Part shown: positions 27,793 through 35,705 of the stretch, piece by piece | How the letters are laid out: every line of letters starts with the position of its first letter | How positions within the stretch are numbered: position 1 is the first letter of the stretch | Source of the DNA: Rhodospirillum rubrum ATCC 11170 | GTDB taxonomy: Bacteria > Pseudomonadota > Alphaproteobacteria > Rhodospirillales > Rhodospirillaceae | DNA length: 64,000 bases | Direction: 5' to 3' | Assembly: GCF_000013085.1 (NCBI RefSeq) | Contig: NC_007643.1 | Span: 3,874,501-3,938,500 of the forward strand | Notes under the pieces: generated by a model | Databases searched by the model: none | The model's input: only the letters and a program-made list of their open reading frames with translations | Told to the model about the DNA's origin: nothing | Made by a program: the position numbers and the translations under genes

Positions 27793-28521
27793 ATGAAGGG
27801 CAATTCGCTGTGGACGATTCTGGCCGGCGCCTGGTTGGCTGGCGGCGGCATCGCCTCCCTTGGCTTCGGTCCCGACAGGCTTCATCCGACCGCCTTGACC
27901 GGCGACGGCGGCGAGGTGCGGCTGCGCTATGCCGTGGTCGAAACCGGAAAACCCGGCACGGCGCTGTTTGACGCCTATGGCGCGGCCTTGCGGCGGGCCG
28001 GATTCGAGATTTCGCCCACTCATCAGGCGCCCCCCCGCCTGCGCGCCCATCTTGACGGCCCCGATGGCCCCTTGCGGGCGGTGCTGACCCTTACCCAAGA
28101 CTCCGAAAGCGCCGGAACACCCCTTCATGTCTCGCTGACGGCGGCGCCGACCGATGCCGTGACGGTGGGGGGCACGGTCACCCCACCCTCGCCGCGCCCC
28201 AGTCTTCATTTCGCCAGCGATCAGGCCGATCTTGACGACGACGCCGGCCCTTTGCTGGCCGAGGCGGCCCGCGTGCTGAAACAAGATCCCCGGCTGTCGC
28301 TGATGGTGATGGGCCATACGGACGACCGCCACGCCCTGGATGAGGCCCTCGACCTGTCGGCGCGGCGGGCCGAGGCGGTGGTCGCCGCCCTGGTCGAGGA
28401 CCACGGTGTCGAGCGCGGGCGCCTTGTCCCCCGGGGGGCCGGTTGGCTGGCGCCCGTGGCGTCGAACCGCACCCAGGCCGGGCGGGCCCTCAACCGCCGG
28501 GTCGATCTGGCCGAGATATGA
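27793..28521 (+). CDS. OmpA-family C-terminal domain protein
   Basis: A 242-residue protein with an N-terminal hydrophobic segment (WTILAGAWLAGGGIASLGFG, residues about 6-25) acting as signal peptide or anchor. A middle region of about 110 residues of unknown fold is followed by an OmpA-like peptidoglycan-binding domain: LHFASDQADLDDDAGPLL, MGHTDDRHALDEALDLSARR and GRALNRRVDL at the C-terminus. The domain binds the diaminopimelate peptide of peptidoglycan, so the protein probably tethers a periplasmic or outer membrane element to the wall. ATG 27793 has GAGG upstream. It follows cobM by 120 bp. The 253 bp after it hold the 26-bp tandem array. Confidence 0.83.
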   Translation: MKGNSLWTILAGAWLAGGGIASLGFGPDRLHPTALTGDGGEVRLRYAVVETGKPGTALFDAYGAALRRAGFEISPTHQAPPRLRAHLDGPDGPLRAVLTLTQDSESAGTPLHVSLTAAPTDAVTVGGTVTPPSPRPSLHFASDQADLDDDAGPLLAEAARVLKQDPRLSLMVMGHTDDRHALDEALDLSARRAEAVVAALVEDHGVERGRLVPRGAGWLAPVASNRTQAGRALNRRVDLAEI

Positions 28522-28540
28522 GACCGCCCGTTTGCGCGGC

Positions 28541-28719
28541 CTGGACGCGGCACGCGTCGGTTCGGTCTGGACGCGGCACGCGTCGGTTCGGTCTGGACGC
28601 GGCACGCGTCGGTTCGGTCTGGACGCGGCACGCGTCGGTTCGGTCTGGACGCGGCACGCGTCGGTTCGGTCTGGACGCGGCACGCGTTGCTCCGGTCTGG
28701 ACGCGGCACACCTCGACGG
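28541..28719. repeat. 26-bp tandem repeat array (about 7 units), each a mini-hairpin
   Basis: Units begin at 28541, 28567, 28593, 28619, 28645, 28671 and 28697 with the pattern ctggacgcggcacgcgtcgg plus ttcggt. The first five are identical; the sixth and seventh have diverged. Each intact unit contains GACGCG-GCA-CGCGTC, a perfect six-base-pair hairpin with a three-base loop. Twenty-six is not a multiple of three, and frames through the array are short and featureless, so it is not coding. It lies in the leader region of bioY (start 28775). Confidence 0.95.
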
Positions 28720-28774
28720 ACCATGATGCCGGGCGCCGCTTTTCTTTTTCCTGCCGCCGCCGGAGAGTGAGACC

Positions 28775-29323
28775 ATGACCCTGACGACCCGCGATCTCGT
28801 GCTGATGGGCCTGTTCGCCGCCGTGATGGCGGCCCTTGGCCTGCTGCCGCAATTCGTTTTGCCGCTTGGCGTGCCGGTCACCGCCCAATCGATGGGGGTG
28901 ATGCTGGCCGGGGCGATCCTTGGCGCCCGCCGGGGTTTCGGGGCAATGGCCATCTTTGTCGCCCTGGTAGCCCTTGGCCTGCCGCTGCTCGCCGGGGGCC
29001 GGGGCGGGCTTGGCGTTTTCGCCGGGCCGAGCGGCGGCTTCGTCATCGGCTTTCCGATCGCCGCCTGGGCGGTGGGCCTGCTGGTCGGCCTGTTCCGCCG
29101 TCCGACCTCGGTGCCGCTGACCATCCTCGCCTGCGTTTTGGGGGGCGTCGGCGTGCTCTACGCCGTGGGCATCCCCTATTGGGTGGCGGTCACCGGCAAT
29201 TCCCTGTCGGCGGTCCTGGCGATCGCCGTGAACTTCCTGCCCGGTGACGCGATCAAGGCCGTTGTCGCCGGTCTGGTGGCGGTGACCGTGCGTCGGGGCT
29301 ATCCGGCGCTGTCGTCGCGCTGA
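28775..29323 (+). CDS. bioY: Biotin transporter substrate-binding component BioY
   Basis: The membrane S-component of an ECF-type biotin importer; solitary BioY can also act without the energising module. The 182 residues hold about six helices with the family signatures LPQFVLPLGVPVTAQSMGVMLAG near residue 24 and GRGGLGVFAGPSGGFVIGFP near residue 78. No bioM or bioN gene adjoins, so it either works alone or uses a shared ECF module. GGAGAGTGAG precedes the ATG. I see no BioR palindrome upstream; instead there is the 26-bp repeat array. It heads an apparent operon with the thiolase (34 bp downstream) and the menA-like gene. Confidence 0.92.
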   Translation: MTLTTRDLVLMGLFAAVMAALGLLPQFVLPLGVPVTAQSMGVMLAGAILGARRGFGAMAIFVALVALGLPLLAGGRGGLGVFAGPSGGFVIGFPIAAWAVGLLVGLFRRPTSVPLTILACVLGGVGVLYAVGIPYWVAVTGNSLSAVLAIAVNFLPGDAIKAVVAGLVAVTVRRGYPALSSR

Positions 29324-29357
29324 CCCCCCTCCTCCCTTGGCTCTCCAGGATCCCTCC

Positions 29358-30518
29358 ATGACCGATGCGGTGATCATCGCCGCCCGCCGAACCGCCGTGG
29401 GGCGGACGGCGGGCCTGTTCCGGGCGCGCAGCGCCCCCCAATTGGCCGCGCCGGTCATCAACGCCCTGCTCGCCGATTGCCAGCTTGATGGCGCCGATAT
29501 CGACGAGGTGATCTTGGGCAATGTTCTGCAGGGGGGCAATGTCGCGCGCTCCTGCGCCCTCGAGGCCGGTCTGCCGCCGGCGGTGCCGGCGCTCAGCGTC
29601 GATCGCCAATGCGGCTCGGGGCTTGAAGCGATCTTGCAAGCGGCCTGGAAGATCCGCGCCGGGGCGGCCAGGGTTATCCTGGCCGGGGGGGTGGAAAGCA
29701 CCAGTTGCGCGCCCTGGCGGGTGGAACGGCCGTCCTCGCCCACCGATTTGCCGCGCTTCGTCGCCCAGGCGCCGTTTTCGGGCGGCGGGCACCGCGATCC
29801 GTCGATGATCGAAGGCGCCGATGCGGTGGCCGAGACCTGCGGCATCGGCCGCGCCGCCCAGGACGCCTATGCCGCCGGCAGCCATGCCCGCGCCCTGGCC
29901 GCCCAGGCGGCCGGCCGCTTCGCCGGGGAATTGGTGTCGGTCTATGGCCCACCCGAGGCCGACGAGGGCCCGCGCCCCGGGCTGACCGCCGCCCGGCTTG
30001 GCCGCTTGAAGCCGCTGCGGGCGGGGGGCACCGTCACCGTGGGCAATTCCTGCGCCACCAATGACTGCGCCGCCCTGCTGATGGTGGTCGAGGCCGGCTT
30101 CGCCCGCCGCTTGGGGGTAACCCACGCCTTGCGCATCGTTGATGGCGCGGCGGGCGGCGGCGATCCGGCCTTTCCCGGGCTTGGCGCGGTGCCGGCGGCC
30201 CGCCATCTGGCCCGGCGGGCGGGGGGGCTGGTCTTCGCCACGCTTGATCAGATCGAATTCAACGAGGCCTTCGCCGCCCAGACCCTGGCCTGTCTGGCCC
30301 AGCTTTCGATCCCCGAGGCCCTGGTCTGCCCGGGGGGTGGGGCTTTGGCCCTTGGTCATCCCTATGGCGCCTCCGGGGCGATCTTGATGACCCGGCTGTT
30401 CCATGACCTGACGGGCGCCCTGCCGACGGGGGAGCAGCGCCGGGGCATGGCCTTGCTGTCGATCGCCGGTGGCCTGGGGTTGGCGGCCACGGTCGAAACC
30501 GTGACCTTCCCGCGATGA
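29358..30518 (+). CDS. Thiolase-family enzyme lacking the C-terminal catalytic cysteine
   Basis: A 386-residue thiolase. The acylated Cys85 lies in VDRQCGSGLEA, the NEAFAAQ motif is present, and His334 lies in GGGALALGHPYGASG. In biosynthetic and degradative thiolases a second cysteine sits in a C-terminal (M/A)CIGGG motif and acts as the acid/base. Here the aligned segment reads LLSIAGGLG, placing Ser368 at that position. It may therefore be a slow or altered thiolase, or use another acyl substrate. The ATG at 29358 follows bioY by 34 bp and the stop overlaps the menA-like gene (ATGA). The operon suggests a role around biotin uptake or acyl-CoA supply, which is inference only. Confidence 0.85.
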   Translation: MTDAVIIAARRTAVGRTAGLFRARSAPQLAAPVINALLADCQLDGADIDEVILGNVLQGGNVARSCALEAGLPPAVPALSVDRQCGSGLEAILQAAWKIRAGAARVILAGGVESTSCAPWRVERPSSPTDLPRFVAQAPFSGGGHRDPSMIEGADAVAETCGIGRAAQDAYAAGSHARALAAQAAGRFAGELVSVYGPPEADEGPRPGLTAARLGRLKPLRAGGTVTVGNSCATNDCAALLMVVEAGFARRLGVTHALRIVDGAAGGGDPAFPGLGAVPAARHLARRAGGLVFATLDQIEFNEAFAAQTLACLAQLSIPEALVCPGGGALALGHPYGASGAILMTRLFHDLTGALPTGEQRRGMALLSIAGGLGLAATVETVTFPR

Positions 30519-31438
30519 AGGACGATCGCCCCCCGCCGACGCCCCAGCGCCCGCCGTCACCTTTGGTGTGGTGGGCGGCCGCGCGCCCACGCACCCTGGG
30601 GCTGTCGCTTGCGCCGGTTCTGGTCGGCGCCGCCCTCGCCTGGGCCCAAACGGCAAGCCTGCGCCTTGATGCCGCTTTGATTGCCGGGCTGGCGGCGATG
30701 GCCATTCAGATCGGCACCAATCTGTTCAACGACGCCGCCGATTTTCTCAATGGCACCGATCGGGCCGGCCGCATCGGACCGCCCCGGGTGACCCAGCGCG
30801 GCTGGCTGTCGGCCGCCGCCGTCCGCCGCGCCGCCTTTGCCGCCTTCCTGCTCGCCGCCTTGGGCGGGATCTATCTGGTCGGACTTGGCGGCCCGCCCAT
30901 CCTTGGCATTGGTCTGCTCGCCCTGCTCGCCGGCTACGGCTATTCGGATGGGCCCTGGCCGATTTCGCGCGGGCCCTGGGGCGAGGTCATGGTCATCGCC
31001 TTCTTCGGCATCGCCGCCGTCGCCGGAACCGCTTTCCTGTGCGGCGGTGGCTGGAGCCTGCCGGCGGTGATCCTGGGCGCGGTGCTCGGCCTGCCCGCCG
31101 CCGGGGTCTTGCTGGTCAACAACACCCGCGATCATGACGACGATCGTCTTGCCGGTCGGCGCACCCTGGCGATCCGCCTGGGCCCGGGGAAAGCGCGGAC
31201 CCTTTACGCCGGGATGCTGGGGCTGGCCTTCGCCCTGCTTGTCACCCTTGGCTTCGTGGCGCCGCCGATGGCCGGGGCCCTGCTCGGGCTGACCTGCCTG
31301 CCGCTGGCTTGGCGGGCGGCGCGGCGCTTCGCCCAAGCCACCACGGCGGCCGACTTCGCCGACTGCCTGGGGCGGACGGCGGGGCTGGAAACCGCCCTCG
31401 CCCTGACCATCGGCCTCGGGCTGGCGATGCTGTCCTGA
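30515..31438 (+). CDS. UbiA-superfamily prenyltransferase, MenA-like
   Basis: A 307-residue integral membrane prenyltransferase with 8-9 hydrophobic helices. The first aspartate-rich motif is TNLFNDAADFLNGTDRA (about residues 69-85), followed by RIGPPRVTQRG. The second is LLVNNTRDHDDDRLAGRRTLAIR (about 205-227), the N-N-x-R-D-x-x-x-D-x-x-x-G form of MenA (1,4-dihydroxy-2-naphthoate prenyltransferase). This is notable because R. rubrum is known for ubiquinone and rhodoquinone, not menaquinone. It may prenylate another aromatic acceptor. It overlaps the thiolase stop by four bases and ends 24 bp from the convergent alpha-E gene. Confidence 0.82.
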   Translation: MKDDRPPPTPQRPPSPLVWWAAARPRTLGLSLAPVLVGAALAWAQTASLRLDAALIAGLAAMAIQIGTNLFNDAADFLNGTDRAGRIGPPRVTQRGWLSAAAVRRAAFAAFLLAALGGIYLVGLGGPPILGIGLLALLAGYGYSDGPWPISRGPWGEVMVIAFFGIAAVAGTAFLCGGGWSLPAVILGAVLGLPAAGVLLVNNTRDHDDDRLAGRRTLAIRLGPGKARTLYAGMLGLAFALLVTLGFVAPPMAGALLGLTCLPLAWRAARRFAQATTAADFADCLGRTAGLETALALTIGLGLAMLS

Positions 31439-31462
31439 GAGGGAAGTCGATCCTTTTTCCCG

Positions 31463-32500
31463 CTATTGTCTTTGCTGCTGCACGGAGCCGGCCTCTTCAG
31501 CTTCGCCGCCGTCATCGGCGCGTTTGGCCTCTTTGGCCTCCTTAACCGGCGTTTGAACCCCGATATCGGCGACCAAATGGAAGGTGCGGCCGATTTCGGC
31601 GCTGACGGCGGCGTTATGGGTGATGAAATCGGTCAGGAAGCGGTGCAGGCCGCGCCGGGTGATGTCCTGGATCCGGCCATAGCGCAGCTTGGCGTGCATC
31701 TCGCCGGTCAGCCGCGTGCATTCGGCGCCGGGGGCCAGATGTTCGAGCAAATCGTGCAGGTTCTCGTAGCACAGATGCAGCGAACGCGGGAATTCGCGCT
31801 TCAGGGTCAGAAGGTCGATGACCTGACGGGGCTTGATGGTGTCGCGGTAGACCATGCGATAGGCCTTCAGCGCCGACATGGCGCGCAACACCGCCCCCCA
31901 TTGGTAGTAATCCACCGCCTCGTCCAGGCGGTTCTCGTCGGGCATCAGCACGTGGTATTTCACATCGAGCAGGCGGGCGGTGTTGTCGGCGCGCTCGATA
32001 AAGGTGCCCAGCCGGGTGAAATGGAAGCCATCGGTCTGAAGCATGGTGCCGATGGTGGTGCCGAGGAACTGGTGGGACCGCTCCTTGACCCATTCGAAGA
32101 ACTCGCGGAAGCCCCAATCAACCAGCCTCGCATAGCTGAGCGACTGTAGTTCCAGCCAGGTGGCGTTCAGCCCTTCGAACATCTCCTGGGGCAGCACGAA
32201 GCGCTCGGCCCGGGCGTTTTCGCGCGCGGCGTGCAGGGTGGAGACGATGCTCGACGGGTTTTCGGGATCGAGCGCCATATAGGCGATGACATTGCCCGCC
32301 GTGATCTCCTCGAAGCGCGTCTCGAAATCGGGTTTCTGGCCCGAGATGATCAGGGCGGGTTCCCATTCCACCGCCGCATCCGTGCCATTGCGCGGAAGCT
32401 GGCTCATCCGATAGGACACATCCAGGATGCGCGCCATGTTCTCGGCCCGTTCGACGTAACGGGTCATCCAGTAAAGATTGTCGGCGGTGCGACTCAGCAT
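31463..32500 (-). CDS. Alpha-E domain protein (DUF403)
   Basis: A 345-residue helical protein starting MLSRTADNLYWMTRYVERAENMARILDV, the hallmark of the alpha-E family. A second copy of the R-ADNTARLLDVKYH theme occurs near residue 165. Alpha-E proteins accompany circularly permuted ATP-grasp ligases and are thought to form part of a peptide or amide-bond synthesising system; the product is unknown. The C-terminal tail (KEAKEAKRADDGGEAEEAG) is charged and probably disordered. It starts 4 bp after the ATP-grasp stop. The frame's extension to 32578 lies within that gene and is discounted. Confidence 0.88.
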   Translation of the reverse strand: MLSRTADNLYWMTRYVERAENMARILDVSYRMSQLPRNGTDAAVEWEPALIISGQKPDFETRFEEITAGNVIAYMALDPENPSSIVSTLHAARENARAERFVLPQEMFEGLNATWLELQSLSYARLVDWGFREFFEWVKERSHQFLGTTIGTMLQTDGFHFTRLGTFIERADNTARLLDVKYHVLMPDENRLDEAVDYYQWGAVLRAMSALKAYRMVYRDTIKPRQVIDLLTLKREFPRSLHLCYENLHDLLEHLAPGAECTRLTGEMHAKLRYGRIQDITRRGLHRFLTDFITHNAAVSAEIGRTFHLVADIGVQTPVKEAKEAKRADDGGEAEEAGSVQQQRQ

Positions 32501-32504
32501 GGGA

Positions 32505-33920
32505 TCAGCGCTCCAATACCCAGGTGTCCTTGGTGCCACCCCCTTGCGAGGAATTGACCACCAGCGAGTCTTTTTCAAGCGCCACCCGGGTCAGCCCGCC
32601 GGGCACCACCTGGGTGGTCTTGCCCGCCAGCACGAAGGGCCGCAAATCGACGTGGCGGGGCGCCAGCCCCTGATCGACAAAGGTCGGGCAGGTTGAGAGG
32701 GCGAGTGTCGGCTGGGCGATGAAATTGGCCGGATCGGCCAGGATCCGATCCCGATAATCGCTGATCTGCTGACGGCTGGCCCTCGGGCCGACCAGCATGC
32801 CATAGCCGCCCGAGCCATGGACCTCCTTGACCACCAACTCCGCCAGATGCTCAAGCACATAGGCGCGGTCGTCGTCGTCATCGAGGTGGTAGGTCGGCAC
32901 GTTGCGCAGGATCGGCTTTTCGCCCAGGTAGAATTCGATCATCCCCGGGACGAAGTCATAGATCGCCTTGTCATCGGCGATGCCGGTGCCGATGGCGTTG
33001 GCCAGGGTGACGGCGCCGCTGCGATAGGCCTCGAACAAGCCGGGCACGCCCAGCATCGAGTCCTTGCGGAAGGCCAGCGGATCAAGGAAATCGTCGTCGA
33101 TCCGCCGATAGATCACATCGACGCGCTGGGGCCCGGCGATGGTGCGCATGTAAACATGGCCGCCTTCGACGAACAGATCCTGCCCCTGAACCAGTTCGAT
33201 CCCCATCTCGTCGGCGAGGAAGGCGTGCTCGAAATAGGCGCTGTTGTACTGGCCCGGGGTCAGCACAACAACGGTGGGATTATCGGCATGGTCGGGAGCG
33301 CTGTACTGGAGCGTTTTCAACAGTTCCTGGGCGTAATGATTGACCGGGGCCACCGGGTGACGGTTGAACAGCTCGGGAAACAGCCGCGTCATCACATCGC
33401 GGTTCTCCAGCATGTAGGACACCCCCGAGGGCGTGCGCAGATTATCCTCGAGCACATGGAACTCGTTCTCGGCGGTGCGCACGATGTCGATGCCGGCGAT
33501 CTGCACATAGAGGTTTCGCGGCGGCGTGAAGCCGACCATCTCCTTGCGGAACTGGCCGTTGTTGCGCACCAGCCCCTTAGGCACCTTGCCGGCCTTCAGG
33601 ATCTCCTGATCGTGATAGACGTCGTAAATGAAGCGGTTCAAGGCGTCGACCCGCTGGCAGACACCGCGCGACAGGATGTCCCATTCCTTTTTGCTGATGA
33701 TGCGCGGCACCACGTCGAAGGGGATCAGCCGCTCGCCACCCTGATTGTCCCCATAAACCGCGAAGGTGATGCCGATGCGGCGAAACAGCACATCGGCCTG
33801 GGCGTGTTTTTGCCGCAGGACATCAAGCGGAGTCTGGTTGACCCAGTCGCTATAAAGCCCGTAAGGGGAGCGGATGCCCCCGTCCGGATTGGTCATCTCG
33901 TCAAAAGGCCTCGGCGGCAT
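32505..33920 (-). CDS. Circularly permuted ATP-grasp protein (DUF404/DUF407)
   Basis: A 471-residue ATP-grasp-fold ligase of the circularly permuted type, expected to activate a carboxylate as acyl-phosphate and form an amide bond. Recognisable segments are VDALNRFIYDVYHDQEIL (about residues 89-106), EDNLRTPSGVSYMLENR, VVLTPGQYNSAYFEHAFLA and KEVHGSGGYGMLVGPRAS near 370. Start ATG 33920 has GGAG eight bases upstream; ATG 33980 is less likely. It is coupled to the alpha-E gene. The transglutaminase-like protease and Anbu-type peptidase often found in such clusters are not beside it here. The 211 bp upstream show no distinctive element. Confidence 0.88.
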   Translation of the reverse strand: MPPRPFDEMTNPDGGIRSPYGLYSDWVNQTPLDVLRQKHAQADVLFRRIGITFAVYGDNQGGERLIPFDVVPRIISKKEWDILSRGVCQRVDALNRFIYDVYHDQEILKAGKVPKGLVRNNGQFRKEMVGFTPPRNLYVQIAGIDIVRTAENEFHVLEDNLRTPSGVSYMLENRDVMTRLFPELFNRHPVAPVNHYAQELLKTLQYSAPDHADNPTVVVLTPGQYNSAYFEHAFLADEMGIELVQGQDLFVEGGHVYMRTIAGPQRVDVIYRRIDDDFLDPLAFRKDSMLGVPGLFEAYRSGAVTLANAIGTGIADDKAIYDFVPGMIEFYLGEKPILRNVPTYHLDDDDDRAYVLEHLAELVVKEVHGSGGYGMLVGPRASRQQISDYRDRILADPANFIAQPTLALSTCPTFVDQGLAPRHVDLRPFVLAGKTTQVVPGGLTRVALEKDSLVVNSSQGGGTKDTWVLER

Positions 33921-34131
33921 GGCGGACTCCGAATGGAGGAACGGCCTTTTTACGCTTTCGAAAGGAAAGGCCTTCGTCACGCTACGGCCGTGGTCAATTT
34001 GCCGTCAATCCAAGAATGCGCCCAACGGAAAGGCATTCTCGTTTCACGTGTCGCCCCCGACCACCTCTCCGGGTGTCGTCGAGGTGGAGAATCCCCTTTT
34101 AGGAGCGTTTCGCAACGACGGTGCCGGCGGG

Positions 34132-35157
34132 TCAGGTGGCGGCGCTCACCCGATTGCGGCCGGCCTTCTTGGCCTGATACAGCCGGTGGTCGGCGGAAGA
34201 GAAAAGCGCGGCGAAGTCCGGGTATTGGGGATCGAGTTCGGCGACGCCGATGCTAACGGTGACGGACAAGGAGCCGCCAGGGCCGATCAGGGCGGTGCTT
34301 TCGATGGCCTTGCGGATCTTTTCGGCCACCTCGCGGGCCCCGGCCAAATCCGTATCGGGCAGCAAAAGGGCGAATTCCTCGCCGCCGATGCGTGCGATCA
34401 GGTCGTTGGCGCGTATCATCCCCTTGATCACATGCGCCACATGACAAAGCACCCCATCGCCGGCCTCGTGGCCGTAGCGGTCATTGATGCTTTTGAAATG
34501 ATCGAGATCAAGGACCAGCAGCGAAAGCCGGTGCGGCGCCCGGGAGCGCGTCAGAACGGCGCCGCCGAAGGCGTCAAGCAGGCCCCGGCGGTTGGCAAGA
34601 CCGGTCAGCGGATCGGATTTCGCCAGGGTTTCAAGCTGCCGCGCCGCTTTGGCGCGGGTTCCTTCATAGAAATAAGCCAGCACCGTGCAGCCGGCCAGGG
34701 CACCGGCCAGATTGAAGGGCGCGATCCACGAGAAGCCTTGCGCTCCGTCAAGGACGGCCAGGATGGTGACGCCGACCGTCGCCGTGGTCGCGAACACGAT
34801 GGAGACCAACAGCCCCAGCCGTTGGCCGAGAACGAAGAAGGGAAGCACCGGAAACAGCACGGCCCAGGAAAAAACCGCGTCTTGGGCCTTCCCCCCCAAC
34901 ACCACGGTCAGAATCACCGCCCCGCCGATGATATGGCCGATCAGGGCGGCGACCAGCCGATCGCCGCCCCGGCGCAGAAAGACCCCCAGCGCAAGCAGCG
35001 TCGCCGCTCCCAGCGCCTCGACCGTCGCGTCGACCCAATAGCCGGTGAGAAAGAAATCGAAAGGCGCGAAGATCGCGCAGAGCAAGGCGCCGACAAGGAG
35101 GCTGCGAGTGATGACATCGTGGCGATGGCGGTCCCTGGCCTCATGGGGGGAAAGCAT
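34132..35157 (-). CDS. Membrane diguanylate cyclase (GGDEF)
   Basis: A 341-residue protein with a six-helix hydrophobic N-terminal half (about residues 17-165, possible sensor of unknown ligand). A GGDEF domain follows: SDPLTGLANRRGLL, LVLDLDHFKSINDRYGHEAGD, active-site GGEEF at 258-262 and I-site RAND at 249-252. It should make cyclic di-GMP with product inhibition. It is the second GGDEF protein in the window, and unlike the PAS-GGDEF at 15 kb it is membrane-bound. ATG 35157 is preferred over GTG 35214; both lack a strong ribosome-binding site. No PilZ or EAL gene adjoins. Confidence 0.88.
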   Translation of the reverse strand: MLSPHEARDRHRHDVITRSLLVGALLCAIFAPFDFFLTGYWVDATVEALGAATLLALGVFLRRGGDRLVAALIGHIIGGAVILTVVLGGKAQDAVFSWAVLFPVLPFFVLGQRLGLLVSIVFATTATVGVTILAVLDGAQGFSWIAPFNLAGALAGCTVLAYFYEGTRAKAARQLETLAKSDPLTGLANRRGLLDAFGGAVLTRSRAPHRLSLLVLDLDHFKSINDRYGHEAGDGVLCHVAHVIKGMIRANDLIARIGGEEFALLLPDTDLAGAREVAEKIRKAIESTALIGPGGSLSVTVSIGVAELDPQYPDFAALFSSADHRLYQAKKAGRNRVSAAT

Positions 35158-35239
35158 GGGGGAAACGCCGGCCTCTGATTTCGTGATGGGATCCTCGAGC
35201 CGAGGAGGGCTCACCGCACACCGGCTCTCAGCGGTCTAT

Positions 35240-35286
35240 CGGTCTCGCCCGATCGGCGGAAATTACCGGTCTCGCCCGATCGGCGG
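35240..35286. repeat. 20-bp direct repeat, two copies 27 bp apart
   Basis: cggtctcgcccgatcggcgg occurs at 35240-35259 and again at 35267-35286, between the RHH gene and the diguanylate cyclase gene, both of which read leftward. It is downstream of the RHH gene and upstream of the cyclase start. It may be an operator pair for the cyclase or a short duplication. Confidence 0.7.
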
Positions 35287-35293
35287 GCGATGA

Positions 35294-35488
35294 TCACAGG
35301 GGCGCCTCCGTCAGAATCGGCCGGGGTTCGTCCTCGCGCAGCGCATCCACCGCCCGGTGATAGGCCTCCCAATTCTCGACATATTCGGCGATCGCCTGGG
35401 CGACGCAGTCCTCGGTGGACTTTCCTGCCCTTTTGGCCAGGGCATCCAGCCGGACCCGAAGATCTTCGGGCAAGGGGGGTAGTCTCAT
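35294..35488 (-). CDS. Small ribbon-helix-helix (CopG-like) protein
   Basis: A 64-residue protein from the ATG at 35488. LPPLPEDLRVRLDALAKRAGKSTEDCVAQAIAEYVENWE has the beta strand-helix-helix pattern of RHH DNA-binding proteins, as found in antitoxins. No toxin-sized gene follows: the next 80 bases hold the direct repeat and then the cyclase gene. It may be an orphan antitoxin or a stand-alone regulator. A much longer frame upstream (to 36373) is antisense to PBP1A and is rejected. Confidence 0.68.
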   Translation of the reverse strand: MRLPPLPEDLRVRLDALAKRAGKSTEDCVAQAIAEYVENWEAYHRAVDALREDEPRPILTEAPL

Positions 35489-35705
35489 GGGGCAAACCCT
35501 TTCGGCCTTCGGCGCCTCTTGCGCCGGAGGCTCTCTTCCGGCACTTTCCCTACTCCTTGGACCCCGGCGCGCAAGAATCTCCTTAATCCAGGAAGCACGC
35601 CAAACTCCTTGAACCCACAGGATAGAGACAAGCGGCAGGCGCTTCAAGGGGACCGTCGCCCTCATCGACGTCCCCCCCCAACGACGGTTTCCGCCAAGAA
35701 TCGGC

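Noticed and set aside
28541-28719. Possible CRISPR array
   Set aside because: The units are contiguous with no unique spacers, and no cas gene is nearby. It is a simple tandem repeat.
28221-28778. Open frames through the 26-bp array that look like repeat proteins
   Set aside because: Because 78 bp (three units) is divisible by three, the array stays open in several frames and yields a repeated Arg/Pro-rich peptide. It is not in frame with a credible start and overlaps the OmpA-like and bioY genes.
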